A DNA stretch of 15,587 bases from Acidobacteriota bacterium (GCA_003224835.1 QHZX01000252.1:1-15587); one strand, 5' to 3'. Shown: positions 1 through 7,773, numbered from the stretch's first letter. Notes: generated from the letters alone by a model not told the origin. Program-made: numbers and translations.

Positions 1-184
1 GTTTCCCACATCGAAAAAAAGAGCTTTGGCGCCCATTCGTCAAGTGTATAAGGAGAGGTGCGGCTAGTGTTCAGCTGGTGAGTTACTGATGTCCCGCTGG
101 ATATCAAACATCAGGGCCTTATTACGCAGGAACTGACTATTAGCAACTAATCACTGACCACTACTTTGCGCTATCATTCAAGAA

Positions 185-490
185 ATGGCAAAGAAGTCGA
201 CCATCGAAGTTGGATGTCCGTGTTGCGGGGCGGCCCTGAAAGTGGACGCCGGCAATGGGGCTGTCATTTCGCACGTGGCGCCGTTAAAGCCGAAGATGTT
301 CAATGACCTGGACGAGGCGGCTCGGGCCATGAAAGAGCAAGATAGCCGGCGAGATTCGATTTTCCGCCAATCCGTTGAAGCGCAGAAGAATGCCTCTGAT
401 CTTTTGGAGAAAAAATTCCAGGAGGCGTTGCGTAAGGCAAAAGAGACACCGGACACCGGCAGGCCGATCCGCGACTTTGATCTGGATTAA
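185..490 (+). CDS. small hypothetical protein with N-terminal CPCC motif and C-terminal helix
   Basis: A 101-residue soluble protein that I do not recognise as a named family. Near the N-terminus it has C11-P-C13-C14-G, which looks like half of a zinc-ribbon knuckle, but no second cysteine pair follows, so metal binding is uncertain. Residues 42-88 are rich in Glu, Lys, Arg, Gln and Ala and probably form a long helix or coiled coil. There is no signal peptide or membrane segment. The ATG at 185 has no good Shine-Dalgarno sequence. A strong hairpin terminator lies 55 bases past the stop, and a convergent small gene follows it. Function unknown. Confidence 0.7.
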   Translation: MAKKSTIEVGCPCCGAALKVDAGNGAVISHVAPLKPKMFNDLDEAARAMKEQDSRRDSIFRQSVEAQKNASDLLEKKFQEALRKAKETPDTGRPIRDFDLD

Positions 491-544
491 TGCGGGCTGG
501 AGGGGGGCTAAACCTCCTGCCAAAAGTGCCTAACCACACATGCA

Positions 545-570
545 AAAGGGCCGCCTAAAGGCGGCCCTTT
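545..570. terminator. bidirectional rho-independent terminator
   Basis: An 11-bp perfect inverted repeat: arms AAAGGGCCGCC (545-555) and GGCGGCCCTTT (560-570), loop TAAA. The A/T ends provide a short T-run on either strand. It sits between two convergent genes ending at 490 (plus) and 591 (minus), so it can stop transcription from both sides. Confidence 0.85.
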
Positions 571-590
571 CTCAGCTTCCCTAATGCGCG

Positions 591-818
591 TTAGAGGGTG
601 GACTCAATCTCGAAACCCCATGCTTCCAGCAAAGGCTCCGGGATGTACTTGGAATTCTTGTTCCTGCGCGCCCATTCGCGCAACCGCGTAGAGCGGAGAT
701 ATTGGTCAGGAGTAAGCTTGTACTCCTTTACCACCTGCTCAAACTCAGTTACGGTCGGGACAATGGGGCCGATTGGCTCGGGTTTGCCCCAGTTCGGATT
801 GCCGCGTCTCTTAGCCAT
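591..818 (-). CDS. small basic hypothetical protein
   Basis: A 75-residue protein, basic at the N-terminus (begins MAKRRGNPNWGKP), followed by a helical middle (residues 23-55, with KLTPDQYL and LREWARRNKN). It has no membrane segment or cysteine motif. The start is well supported: GAGGA (complement of 825-829) lies 6 bases before the ATG. The basic, Trp/Arg-rich makeup would suit nucleic-acid contact, but that is only a guess. It ends at the shared bidirectional terminator. Function unknown. Confidence 0.65.
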   Translation of the reverse strand: MAKRRGNPNWGKPEPIGPIVPTVTEFEQVVKEYKLTPDQYLRSTRLREWARRNKNSKYIPEPLLEAWGFEIESTL

Positions 819-1174
819 GCATATTCCTCAAACAGTATTTTGCTCTTAACTGGCTTAGATTCCGACGACTTAAAGAAGGATTCCAAAATCCTTCGCTATC
901 TGCACAGAATATAAACAGAAGAAAACTGCAGGGGCCGCACGCAGAAAAAAGTCAGTCGGAAACACCAATTTTACGTAACTGCGGTCCAAAGTCAATCATG
1001 ATTCGGGGTTAGCCATGGCAAACAGATGAAAATCAAGTACTTATCTGGGGCTCGGGGCCGTTATGGGAAATCGGGATGGATCGCCTTGAGGTCTCTATTA
1101 CCCCCGTAACTTCCGATTTTGGCCTACGTATTTGATCAACAATCGTCAGCTGCTAGAGTGATTGGGGACGTCTT
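819..1174. other. intergenic region between divergent genes
   Basis: About 356 bases with no convincing gene. It must hold the promoters of the minus-strand gene ending at 818 and the plus-strand PilZ gene at 1175. It contains a hairpin at 875-894 (8-bp arms GAAGGATT and AATCCTTC, loop CCAA) and four G-runs at 1047-1075 that fit a G-quadruplex pattern. I could not pick a reliable -35/-10 pair. Confidence 0.5.
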
Positions 1175-2311
1175 GTGTCTTCTTTCGCGCAACCCGGATT
1201 ACAGGCGCTGCTGTTGTGCTCGGACGATAAAGTCGTGCGGGTACTGCGCCGCGTGCTGACCGATCTGGAGATCGGGGTCGAGCACTGCACCGATCTCGAC
1301 AGTGCCGTGCAAAGGCTTACCCGCCAGCGATTTGAGGCAGTAATAGTCGATTGCACCACCCAGGAAATCGCCGCTAAGATACTCAAAGGCGCTCATTCCT
1401 CGCCCGCAAACAAGCGAGCCATAGCCGTAGCCATCATCGATGGGCAAGCTGCTTTAAAAAGCGCTTTTGAACTGGGCGCACACTTCGTCCTGTTTAAGCC
1501 CATCTCTCTCGAGCGCACGAAGTCGAGCTTCCGGTCGGTGCGTGCCCTGATGAAAAGGGAGCGGCGGCGGCATGTGCGCATTCCGGTTGAGCTGGTGGTC
1601 AAGCTGCAGGGGGAGAATTCATCGCGAGTCTTCGAAGTACTGACCGCCGACCTCAGCGAAAACGGCGTTGCGATTAAGAACAAGATGAAGCTGCCCCAGT
1701 CGTTTCGGGTGTGCTTTGCTTTGCCGGGATCTGCATCCGAGATTGTCTGCCGCGGCGAAGTGGCATGGGATGGCAATGATCTGCAAGGAATTCGCTTCCA
1801 AGATCTTCCAAACGATGCCAGCAAGCGCCTGAAGTTCTGGATTTCTCGCCAGTTGCAGGGAGCCGATGCCGACGATCCGCCAGTAAATTGCCGGCTAACC
1901 GACCTGAGCCTTAGCGCCTGCTACCTCGAAACCGAATCACCCTTTCCGGTCCGTACACGGCTACAAATCACAATGAAGGTTCACGAACTTGAATTGCCGA
2001 TTGACGGCATGGTTCGGGTAATGCACCCAGGAGCCGGGATGGGAGCGCAATTCATCGGTCAGACAGACGAAGAAAAGAAGAGGGTAGAAGACTTCATCCA
2101 AACACTGGTTACTACGCAAGGTGCGGTTCCCGAGATCGAAGTCCGGCCAGACAGTATCGACAATAGCCCCACCGCCTTTTCGCGTCATGGGGACCCTGAT
2201 CAGACCGATCCTTTACTGACGCTCTTCCACACAGGCACAGAACTGCCTCCAGACGAATTTCACGCCCAATTACGTAAACAGCGCGGCGCCGGCGAGGAAA
2301 TTTTCACTTAG
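1175..2311 (+). CDS. receiver-like domain plus two PilZ domains (putative c-di-GMP receptor)
   Basis: A 378-residue cytoplasmic protein. Residues 9-125 look like a response-regulator receiver: D17/D18 near the acidic pocket, D59 in AVIVDC at the phosphoacceptor position, and K108 in FKP. The usual Thr/Ser on strand 4 appears replaced by hydrophobic residues, so phosphorylation is uncertain. Residues 128-226 form a PilZ domain with both c-di-GMP motifs: R131-x3-R135 and D159-L-S161-x2-G164. A second PilZ-like domain (about 236-312) has DLSLSA in place of DxSxxG and no RxxxR at the right spacing, so it is probably degenerate and structural. The start is GTG at 1175, six bases after GGGGA (1164-1168). 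The stop overlaps that of the convergent symporter by 4 bases. There is no partner kinase nearby. Likely a c-di-GMP-responsive adaptor; its target is unknown. Confidence 0.85.
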   Translation: MSSFAQPGLQALLLCSDDKVVRVLRRVLTDLEIGVEHCTDLDSAVQRLTRQRFEAVIVDCTTQEIAAKILKGAHSSPANKRAIAVAIIDGQAALKSAFELGAHFVLFKPISLERTKSSFRSVRALMKRERRRHVRIPVELVVKLQGENSSRVFEVLTADLSENGVAIKNKMKLPQSFRVCFALPGSASEIVCRGEVAWDGNDLQGIRFQDLPNDASKRLKFWISRQLQGADADDPPVNCRLTDLSLSACYLETESPFPVRTRLQITMKVHELELPIDGMVRVMHPGAGMGAQFIGQTDEEKKRVEDFIQTLVTTQGAVPEIEVRPDSIDNSPTAFSRHGDPDQTDPLLTLFHTGTELPPDEFHAQLRKQRGAGEEIFT

Positions 2312-3738
2312 TCCGAGGCTTTCGAAAGGCTGCTCGCCGCATACCCCACCACGAAGGTCACCAGCGAACCGATCGCTACCCACCAAGTCCAAGGCAAATG
2401 AGTGAATTGCCATAGATAAATCTCCGTCGCGAAACCACAAATCATGCCGGGCACCGCGCCATTTTGAGTCGCGCGGCGAGTGAGCACACCTAGCAGGAAA
2501 ACGCCGAGCATCGCACCGTATGCAATGGACGCGATTTGCAATCCGACTTCGACTACGTGGCCGACGCTGCGTAAGGAAAGCACGGCGAGCACAAACAGAA
2601 CTGTCGCCCACATTACGGTCGATAGCCGGGAGAGATACATTTTTCGGTCTTCGGGAGTCTGCGGACGAAGACGCATGTAGAAGTCGAGAATCGTGCTCGA
2701 TGAAAGTGAATTCAGCGCCGCGCTGAGGTTCGACATCGCTGCCGCGAGAATGGCCGCGATCAACAGGGCGGAAATTCCATGTGGCATTTTGGTGACGATA
2801 AATGTCGGGTAGATTCGGTCGGGCGTGCCAAAGTGTGAGGTCGGCAGCAGGTAATACGCAAAAAGCATGAGGCCGAGCAGCAGGAACAAGGCGAACATAA
2901 AGAAAATTGTGATCCCGCTCAACACCAATGCCAGTGCAGATTGCCGTTGGCTTCTTGCAGCCAGCAAGCGCTGCACGATCAGTTGATCTGTTCCGTGGCT
3001 CGCGATAGTAAAGAAAGTCCCACCAATCAACCCTGACCAGAAAGTGTAAGGTTTCCAGAGAGTAGGCGTGAAATCGAAGACACGCAGTTTGTTGCCCTCG
3101 GCCGCGATCTGATGAATGTGTGACCACCCGCCTGGAATATAGTGAATTATTGTTGCGACCCCAACCAGTGTTCCGCCGACGTAGATCACGGTCTGCACCA
3201 CGTCCGTCCAGATAACCGCGGCCAAGCCGCCCTCAAAGGTATAAATCAAAGTCAGCACGGTGATGATTGCAATTGAGGCGATCTCGCCGGTACCCAACGC
3301 GATTGAGACAACTATTGAAACCGCATAGACGCGCACGCCTTCGGCTGCAGCGCGGGTCAGCAGAAATAATCCCGAGGTCAGGGTTCGGAGGCGCGTGCCA
3401 AACCGTCTTTCAATCAACTCATAAGCAGTGAATAATTCGCCGCGAAAATAATGCGGCAGCAGCAAGAAACTTATGACGATTCGGCCCGCGATATATCCCA
3501 TGGCGACCTGCAAAAACGCCATATCGGTGCTGTAGGCCAGTCCGGGAACGCTGATGATGGTCAGCGTGCTGGTTTCGGCGGCTACGATCGAAAGCGTAAT
3601 CGCCCACCATGGAATGTCACGTCCGGCGAGAAAGTAGTCGCGCAGGGTGCGCTGGCGTTTGCGGAATCGCATGCCGAACAGCGTGATGCCGATCAGATAG
3701 ATTGCAATGATCGTGAAATCGAGAGCGTTAAGGCCCAT
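2308..3738 (-). CDS. sodium:solute symporter (SSS/SLC5 family)
   Basis: A 476-residue inner-membrane transporter with about 12-13 hydrophobic helices, the normal length for the family. SSS hallmarks are GRDIPWW (39-45), AAETSTLTIISVPG (53-66), the loop and helix with FEGGLAAVIWTDVVQT (168-183), and the Na+-site helix with SNLSAALNSLSSS (336-348). Family members couple Na+ entry to uptake of sugars, sialic acid, amino acids, myo-inositol or other solutes; the substrate cannot be told from sequence here. The ATG at 3738 has only a weak AGG upstream. The gene is monocistronic and convergent with the PilZ gene, overlapping it by 4 bases. It is divergent from the SPFH gene, with about 170 bases between the two starts. 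Confidence 0.92.
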   Translation of the reverse strand: MGLNALDFTIIAIYLIGITLFGMRFRKRQRTLRDYFLAGRDIPWWAITLSIVAAETSTLTIISVPGLAYSTDMAFLQVAMGYIAGRIVISFLLLPHYFRGELFTAYELIERRFGTRLRTLTSGLFLLTRAAAEGVRVYAVSIVVSIALGTGEIASIAIITVLTLIYTFEGGLAAVIWTDVVQTVIYVGGTLVGVATIIHYIPGGWSHIHQIAAEGNKLRVFDFTPTLWKPYTFWSGLIGGTFFTIASHGTDQLIVQRLLAARSQRQSALALVLSGITIFFMFALFLLLGLMLFAYYLLPTSHFGTPDRIYPTFIVTKMPHGISALLIAAILAAAMSNLSAALNSLSSSTILDFYMRLRPQTPEDRKMYLSRLSTVMWATVLFVLAVLSLRSVGHVVEVGLQIASIAYGAMLGVFLLGVLTRRATQNGAVPGMICGFATEIYLWQFTHLPWTWWVAIGSLVTFVVGYAASSLSKASD

Positions 3739-3893
3739 GTCTGAGTTTCAGCCTAGCTGCGAATCTTCCTGCAAAGCTCGAATTCGGCGACAAGGTATCT
3801 AGAAAGTGATCAGCCCTTTTCGCATACCGCGCGATGATCCTCGGCCCATGCAAGCTACTTACCCCTTCTCCTTCGCGCCCCTAAAATCGAACT

Positions 3894-3901
3894 GGGGAGG
3901 A
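3894..3901 (+). promoter_or_regulatory. Shine-Dalgarno that fixes the SPFH start
   Basis: GGGGAGGA lies 6 bases before the ATG at 3908. The frame stays open upstream to an ATG at 3806, but that earlier start has no ribosome site and would add 34 residues of non-conserved sequence. The ATG at 3908 is therefore preferred. Confidence 0.8.
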
Positions 3902-3907
3902 ACTGTG

Positions 3908-4750
3908 ATGACAATTTTGGATAGCCAACGGGGTCGGGTGATCGACGTGAACGGCGGCGGTATGGTTCGGTTGATCGCATTGGGCATTATCGGGCTGGTG
4001 CTCATAATCCTATTATTCAATTCCATTACTCGCGTGGGCACCGGTCACGTTGGAGTGCTCACATTGTTTGGGAGGGTCACTGGTGAAACTCTGGGCGAGG
4101 GTATGCACCTGGTCAATCCGCTCAAGACCAACAATGAACTATCGATTCAGACGCAGAGCGTGAAGGAATCGGCGAGCGTTCCTTCCAGCGAGGGTCTGAT
4201 GATGAGTCTCGACACTTCGCTTATTTACCATCTCAATCCTGATCGCGCTGCGGATGTCTTCCAGAAGACCGGCGCCGACTACGAGAATAAAGTTGTCGAG
4301 CCGATGCTGAGGGCAGCGATCCGGGAAGCGACCGCCTCACATACCGCCAATGCCCTATACACAGGCGAACGCGAGATGGTGGCCAAACAGATTTTGGATC
4401 AGCTGACCACCCAATTAAACCAGCGCGGAATCACGGTTGAAAATGTTCTCTTGCGTGATATTCAGCTCCCCAGCACCCTCAAATCTTCCATCGAGTCCAA
4501 GCAGCAAGCCGAGCAAGAGGCGCTGGCCATGAACTTCCGTCTGCAAAAAGAGACGCAAGAAGCGCAGCGAAAACGAATCGAAGCTCAAGGGATTCGCGAT
4601 TTTCAGCAGATCGTGGCCCAGGGCATCAGCCCGCAACTGCTGGAATGGAAAGGCATCGAAGCGACGGAGTTACTGGCCAAAAGTTCGAATTCCAAGGTCG
4701 TGGTTATTGGGAATAACAAGAATGGGCTGCCGCTTATTTTGGGACAGTAG
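3908..4750 (+). CDS. prohibitin/SPFH-domain membrane protein
   Basis: A 280-residue protein when started at 3908. A single transmembrane helix (about residues 20-38) is followed by an SPFH/prohibitin domain (about 41-200), with GHVGVLTLFGRV at its start and ITVENVLLRDIQLP near its end. A helical coiled-coil stretch follows (about 195-232: SKQQAEQEALAM, QEAQRKRIEAQG). The C-terminus is short and hydrophobic. This is the layout of bacterial prohibitins and HflC/HflK-like scaffolds, which form large rings in the inner membrane and modulate proteases such as FtsH or organise membrane microdomains. No NfeD-type or protease gene is adjacent, so its partner is unknown. It ends 12 bases from a convergent membrane-protein gene. 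Confidence 0.88.
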   Translation: MTILDSQRGRVIDVNGGGMVRLIALGIIGLVLIILLFNSITRVGTGHVGVLTLFGRVTGETLGEGMHLVNPLKTNNELSIQTQSVKESASVPSSEGLMMSLDTSLIYHLNPDRAADVFQKTGADYENKVVEPMLRAAIREATASHTANALYTGEREMVAKQILDQLTTQLNQRGITVENVLLRDIQLPSTLKSSIESKQQAEQEALAMNFRLQKETQEAQRKRIEAQGIRDFQQIVAQGISPQLLEWKGIEATELLAKSSNSKVVVIGNNKNGLPLILGQ

Positions 4751-4762
4751 GTCTCTCGAAAT

Positions 4763-5374
4763 TTAATCCGCAACGGCAGATGCAATCGTTTCCTGGCCAG
4801 CCGGGATAGATGAAATGTGCTTACGCGCCAGCTTCGAATGCTTGGCCGAAATACTGAGCGACGACATCGCCCCGCCGAGGATGAACCAACTTCCCGTGAA
4901 AGCAAACAACACCAGGAACATCCCGGCGAACGATAGCATCTCGATCGAGGACACCTGAAGTGACAAAGGACGAGAATATTCAATCCTTCCCCGAACTGCG
5001 TCCGTGGAAGCCGCCCGAAACAAGAAGAAATTTCGAATATGACGAATGTGTATGGACAACTGGCTAGAGATAAAAGCACCGAGCAGAAAATCGAACACCT
5101 GTGGAGCTAGTGTCTGCAAAGACTGCCAAATAAGCAGCAGGATAATCGACGTGATTAGCAATGCAAGAACGAATCTGGGACTAATGACCCGGAGCGAGTC
5201 GATGTCCCGCTGAAAATATGGGGTGAGCTCGTAACTTCCCTCGAAGGCAATCTTGTTGCGAACCCCGTTCTGATACATCCGGGCGCAAACGATGGTCATG
5301 GTGTAATCGGAGACGTAAAGAAGGGCCCAGACCGGGATACCAATCCAAGCGTGTTGAACGAAGAGTTCCGGCAC
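4763..5374 (-). CDS. multi-pass membrane protein of unknown function
   Basis: A 203-residue hydrophobic protein with about four membrane segments (roughly residues 11-30, 67-88, 92-110 and 146-174), a charged loop at 111-135, and a soluble C-terminal tail rich in Ser, Lys and Ala. There are no catalytic motifs or cysteine pairs that I can assign. The start is GTG (complement of 5372-5374), preceded by GAGGT (complement of 5380-5384) with 5-base spacing, which is convincing. It is convergent with the SPFH gene, with only 12 bases between the stops. A link to the SPFH scaffold would be speculation. Confidence 0.75.
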   Translation of the reverse strand: MPELFVQHAWIGIPVWALLYVSDYTMTIVCARMYQNGVRNKIAFEGSYELTPYFQRDIDSLRVISPRFVLALLITSIILLLIWQSLQTLAPQVFDFLLGAFISSQLSIHIRHIRNFFLFRAASTDAVRGRIEYSRPLSLQVSSIEMLSFAGMFLVLFAFTGSWFILGGAMSSLSISAKHSKLARKHISSIPAGQETIASAVAD

Positions 5375-5470
5375 CGTTGACCTCGAAATCAGGCAGAGTA
5401 TACTTCGCCTGGTCCGAGGAAATAATCGGTAACTGGCTGCCGGTGTTACAACAGTAATGCAGACCTGCTG

Positions 5471-6448
5471 CTAACCCGCCACGGCTTCTTTCTCTTCATC
5501 TTCCAGAATGCCGAACGCCGCATTCATCATCTCCTGATCCACAGTGCGGTTCTTCGCGGTGGCTTCGGCAAGAGGAATGGAAATAATCTTGTTCGCGCGC
5601 AGCGCCGCCATTTTTCCGAATTCGCCGCGGTGCACCATGTCGATCGCGCCCAATCCATAACGAGTGGCCAGTACTCGGTCGAAGGCAGTTGGTGAGCCTC
5701 CGCGCTGAATATGCCCGAGGACCACGGTTCGAGTTTCAAATCCGGTGCGCTTTTCGAGCTCCAGGGCAAGCGTATTGGCGATCCCTCCGAGCCGAGCATG
5801 ACCGAACTCGTCAGTTTCTCCGCTCTGCATGACTGGGCCATTCTTGGAAGCAAACTTCGCTCCCTCTGCCACCACCACTATGCTGAAATATCGGCCGCGC
5901 TCGTGCCGCCGCCGGATTTTGGCAGCGACCTTGTCCACATCGAAGGGCTGTTCAGGGATCAGAATGACATCAGCTCCGCCTGCTATGCCGCTGTAGATAG
6001 CAATCCATCCGGCATCGCGTCCCATGACTTCAACTACCATCACGCGATTGTGGGCCTCAGCCGTGGTGTGAACCCGATCAATGGCTTCAGTCACAACATT
6101 GACTGCGGTATCGAATCCAAAAGTGAAATCGGTTCCGGCTAGATCGTTATCGATCGTTTTAGGAACCCCGACCACTCGAACGCCTTTATCGAAGAGTTTG
6201 GTCGCCACAGAAAGCGTGTCGTCACCACCGATGGCGATCAGGGCGTCCGCTCCATTCTTCTTCAAAGTGGCTATGCAGGTGTCGAGCCCGTCCGGCCTCT
6301 TGGCTGGGTTGGTACGAGAGGTGCGCAAGCCCTCGAGAAAGCCAATGAACTGATCGTTGAAATGGAAGGTACCCTTGCGAACGGCGGCGCGAATGACCGC
6401 ATTTAAACCCGGGCAATCGCCTCCACCCGTCAGTATGCCGATCTTCAT
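5471..6448 (-). CDS. 6-phosphofructokinase, probably pyrophosphate-dependent, with internal deletion
   Basis: A glycolytic enzyme that phosphorylates fructose 6-phosphate to fructose 1,6-bisphosphate; cytoplasmic; 325 residues. Motifs: GILTGGGDCPGLNAVIR (4-20), GGDDT (74-78), PKTIDND (96-102, D100 the catalytic base), MGRDAGW (142-148) and GHIQRGGSP (245-253). Two positions decide the phosphate donor, E. coli 104 and 124: Gly/Gly means ATP and Asp/Lys means PPi. Here they are D77 and K97, so a reversible PPi-PFK (EC 2.7.1.90) is predicted, close to the Amycolatopsis-type enzymes. Compared with the family, about 27 residues are missing between GFLEG (36-40) and LRTSRTNP (41-48). Adding 27 restores E. 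coli numbering exactly. The lost part covers a helix and strand near the effector site, so activity is in doubt. The start is well supported by AGGAG (complement of 6454-6458). Confidence 0.88.
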   Translation of the reverse strand: MKIGILTGGGDCPGLNAVIRAAVRKGTFHFNDQFIGFLEGLRTSRTNPAKRPDGLDTCIATLKKNGADALIAIGGDDTLSVATKLFDKGVRVVGVPKTIDNDLAGTDFTFGFDTAVNVVTEAIDRVHTTAEAHNRVMVVEVMGRDAGWIAIYSGIAGGADVILIPEQPFDVDKVAAKIRRRHERGRYFSIVVVAEGAKFASKNGPVMQSGETDEFGHARLGGIANTLALELEKRTGFETRTVVLGHIQRGGSPTAFDRVLATRYGLGAIDMVHRGEFGKMAALRANKIISIPLAEATAKNRTVDQEMMNAAFGILEDEEKEAVAG

Positions 6449-6686
6449 CGCCGCTCCTTCCGCCCTGCAAAATGGATTTTCCGTTGCTCAGGTGGGAGAC
6501 CCGCTTCGGAAACACTACTGGCGTGTTCGTCATGCCACGGAACAACTAGATTATCATCCGTGAGACGTAGGTGAAAGGCGCTGAAGTATCGGAATTTACA
6601 ATTTGGATGATCGGATTGACGCAGGGTTCATTCAGTAAACCTTGAGCGGCGTCAGCCATAGATATTTCTAGTACACTCGTCGCAAC
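6449..6686. promoter_or_regulatory. divergent promoter region of phosphofructokinase and ruvC
   Basis: This 238-base gap separates two divergent starts and must contain both promoters. A TTGAC-like hexamer occurs at 6616 on the plus strand, but no good -10 follows at the right distance, so I do not assign exact sites. No terminator or RNA structure stands out. Confidence 0.4.
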
Positions 6687-7193
6687 ATGCGTGTCTTGGG
6701 AATTGATTGCGGCACGGAATGCACCGGCTACGGAGTAGTGGACCTCGATTGTCGCGACAAACTTGGATGCGTATCGTTCGGCGGCATCCGACTCTCTGTG
6801 CGAGAGCCTTTGCCGGTCAGACTTGCGAATGTGTTCGAACGGCTCACAGCTCTGATCCAGCAGTATCAGCCCGACCGAGTCGCGATTGAAGATGTGTTCT
6901 ATTCCATCAATGCAAAATCAGCGTTGAAGCTTGGCCAGGTGCGAGGCGTGGCTATGCTCGCTGCGTCTTCTCAGAAAATTCACGTCGCCGAATACGCCCC
7001 CTTGACCATCAAGGCCTCAGTTGTGGGTTATGGGCGCGCCGAAAAGGAACAGGTCCAATTAATGGTTGCAAGGCTGCTTTGCCTTGAAGAAATTCCACAG
7101 CCAGTGGATGCTGCCGACGCACTTGCCATTGCCATCTGCGATCTGCATACCCATGCCACGCTGAGCCGGCAGAGTGCAGTAGTCGCGAGGTGA
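6687..7193 (+). CDS. ruvC: Holliday junction endodeoxyribonuclease RuvC
   Basis: A 168-residue nuclease, close to the usual length of about 170. RuvC acts as a dimer that cuts Holliday junctions symmetrically after RuvAB branch migration in recombinational repair. All four acidic catalytic residues of the RNase H-like fold are present: D7 (LGIDCG), E68 (AIED), D141 and D144 (VDAADALAIA). The segment FYSINAKSALKLGQVRG (71-87) is typical of the family. The start ATG has no clear Shine-Dalgarno. ruvA and ruvB are not in the window. It ends 14 bases from the convergent cyclophilin gene. Confidence 0.95.
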   Translation: MRVLGIDCGTECTGYGVVDLDCRDKLGCVSFGGIRLSVREPLPVRLANVFERLTALIQQYQPDRVAIEDVFYSINAKSALKLGQVRGVAMLAASSQKIHVAEYAPLTIKASVVGYGRAEKEQVQLMVARLLCLEEIPQPVDAADALAIAICDLHTHATLSRQSAVVAR

Positions 7194-7207
7194 GGAAGTA
7201 AACTGCC

Positions 7208-7735
7208 TTACGTCCTTTCAATCGTCACGGATTTCACCACCACATCCTTATTCGGCCGGTCATTGCGACCACGTGGAAGGTTAACAATCTTTTCAACAAT
7301 ATCCTGACCCTCGACCACTTCGCCGAAGATTGTGTGTTTGCCGGTCAACCATTGGGTTGGCGCGACCGTGATAAAAAACTGCGAACCATTGGTATTTGGA
7401 CCCGCATTGGCCATGGCCAGTTTGCCTGGCTTATCAAACTTGTGAGGCGAGCTTTTGGTCTCGTCTTCAAACTGATATCCCGGACCGCCAAACCCAGTGC
7501 CTGCTGGATCGCCGCCCTGGACCATGAAATTAGGAATTATGCGATGAAAGATCGTGCCGTCGTAAAGCCGGTCTGAGCTTTTCTTTCCGGTACTCGGATG
7601 TTTCCATTCGCGTTTTCCTTCGGCGAGATCTGTGAAATTCTGCACTGTCTTCGGCGCATCCTTTTCAAACAGACGGCAAACAATTTTGCCTTCAGAAGTG
7701 TCGAAAGTTGCATAAGTCCCGGACTGGCGTGCCAT
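7208..7735 (-). CDS. cytoplasmic cyclophilin-type peptidyl-prolyl cis-trans isomerase
   Basis: A 175-residue cyclophilin that speeds proline cis-trans isomerisation during protein folding. It has no signal peptide, so it should act in the cytoplasm. The active-site block FHRIIPNFMVQGGDPAGTG (63-81) has the catalytic R65 with F70, M71 and Q73. ANAGPNTNGSQFFIT (109-123) and W129-L130-x3-H134 complete the pocket, so the tryptophan that contacts cyclosporin in CypA is kept. AGGA upstream supports the start. It lies 38 bases downstream of the exported cyclophilin gene in the same direction, probably one operon and an old tandem duplication. The nearest E. coli type is PpiB. Confidence 0.93.
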   Translation of the reverse strand: MARQSGTYATFDTSEGKIVCRLFEKDAPKTVQNFTDLAEGKREWKHPSTGKKSSDRLYDGTIFHRIIPNFMVQGGDPAGTGFGGPGYQFEDETKSSPHKFDKPGKLAMANAGPNTNGSQFFITVAPTQWLTGKHTIFGEVVEGQDIVEKIVNLPRGRNDRPNKDVVVKSVTIERT

Positions 7736-7773
7736 GAATGGATCCTTTCACAAACGATATGACTCAGATCTTC

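Noticed and set aside
1..184. Partial gene or tRNA at the left edge
   Set aside because: All frames close quickly, and I could not fold a cloverleaf or match any tRNA consensus.
2270..3127. Long minus-strand open frame of about 285 codons in another frame of the symporter
   Set aside because: The symporter frame carries all SSS motifs. This one has Arg/His-rich random composition and no support.
3806..3907. Upstream in-frame start for the SPFH protein
   Set aside because: GGGGAGGA directly before 3908 and the position of the membrane helix favour the later start.
6616..6644. Sigma-70 promoter for ruvC from a TTGACG hexamer
   Set aside because: No acceptable -10 hexamer lies 16-18 bases downstream.
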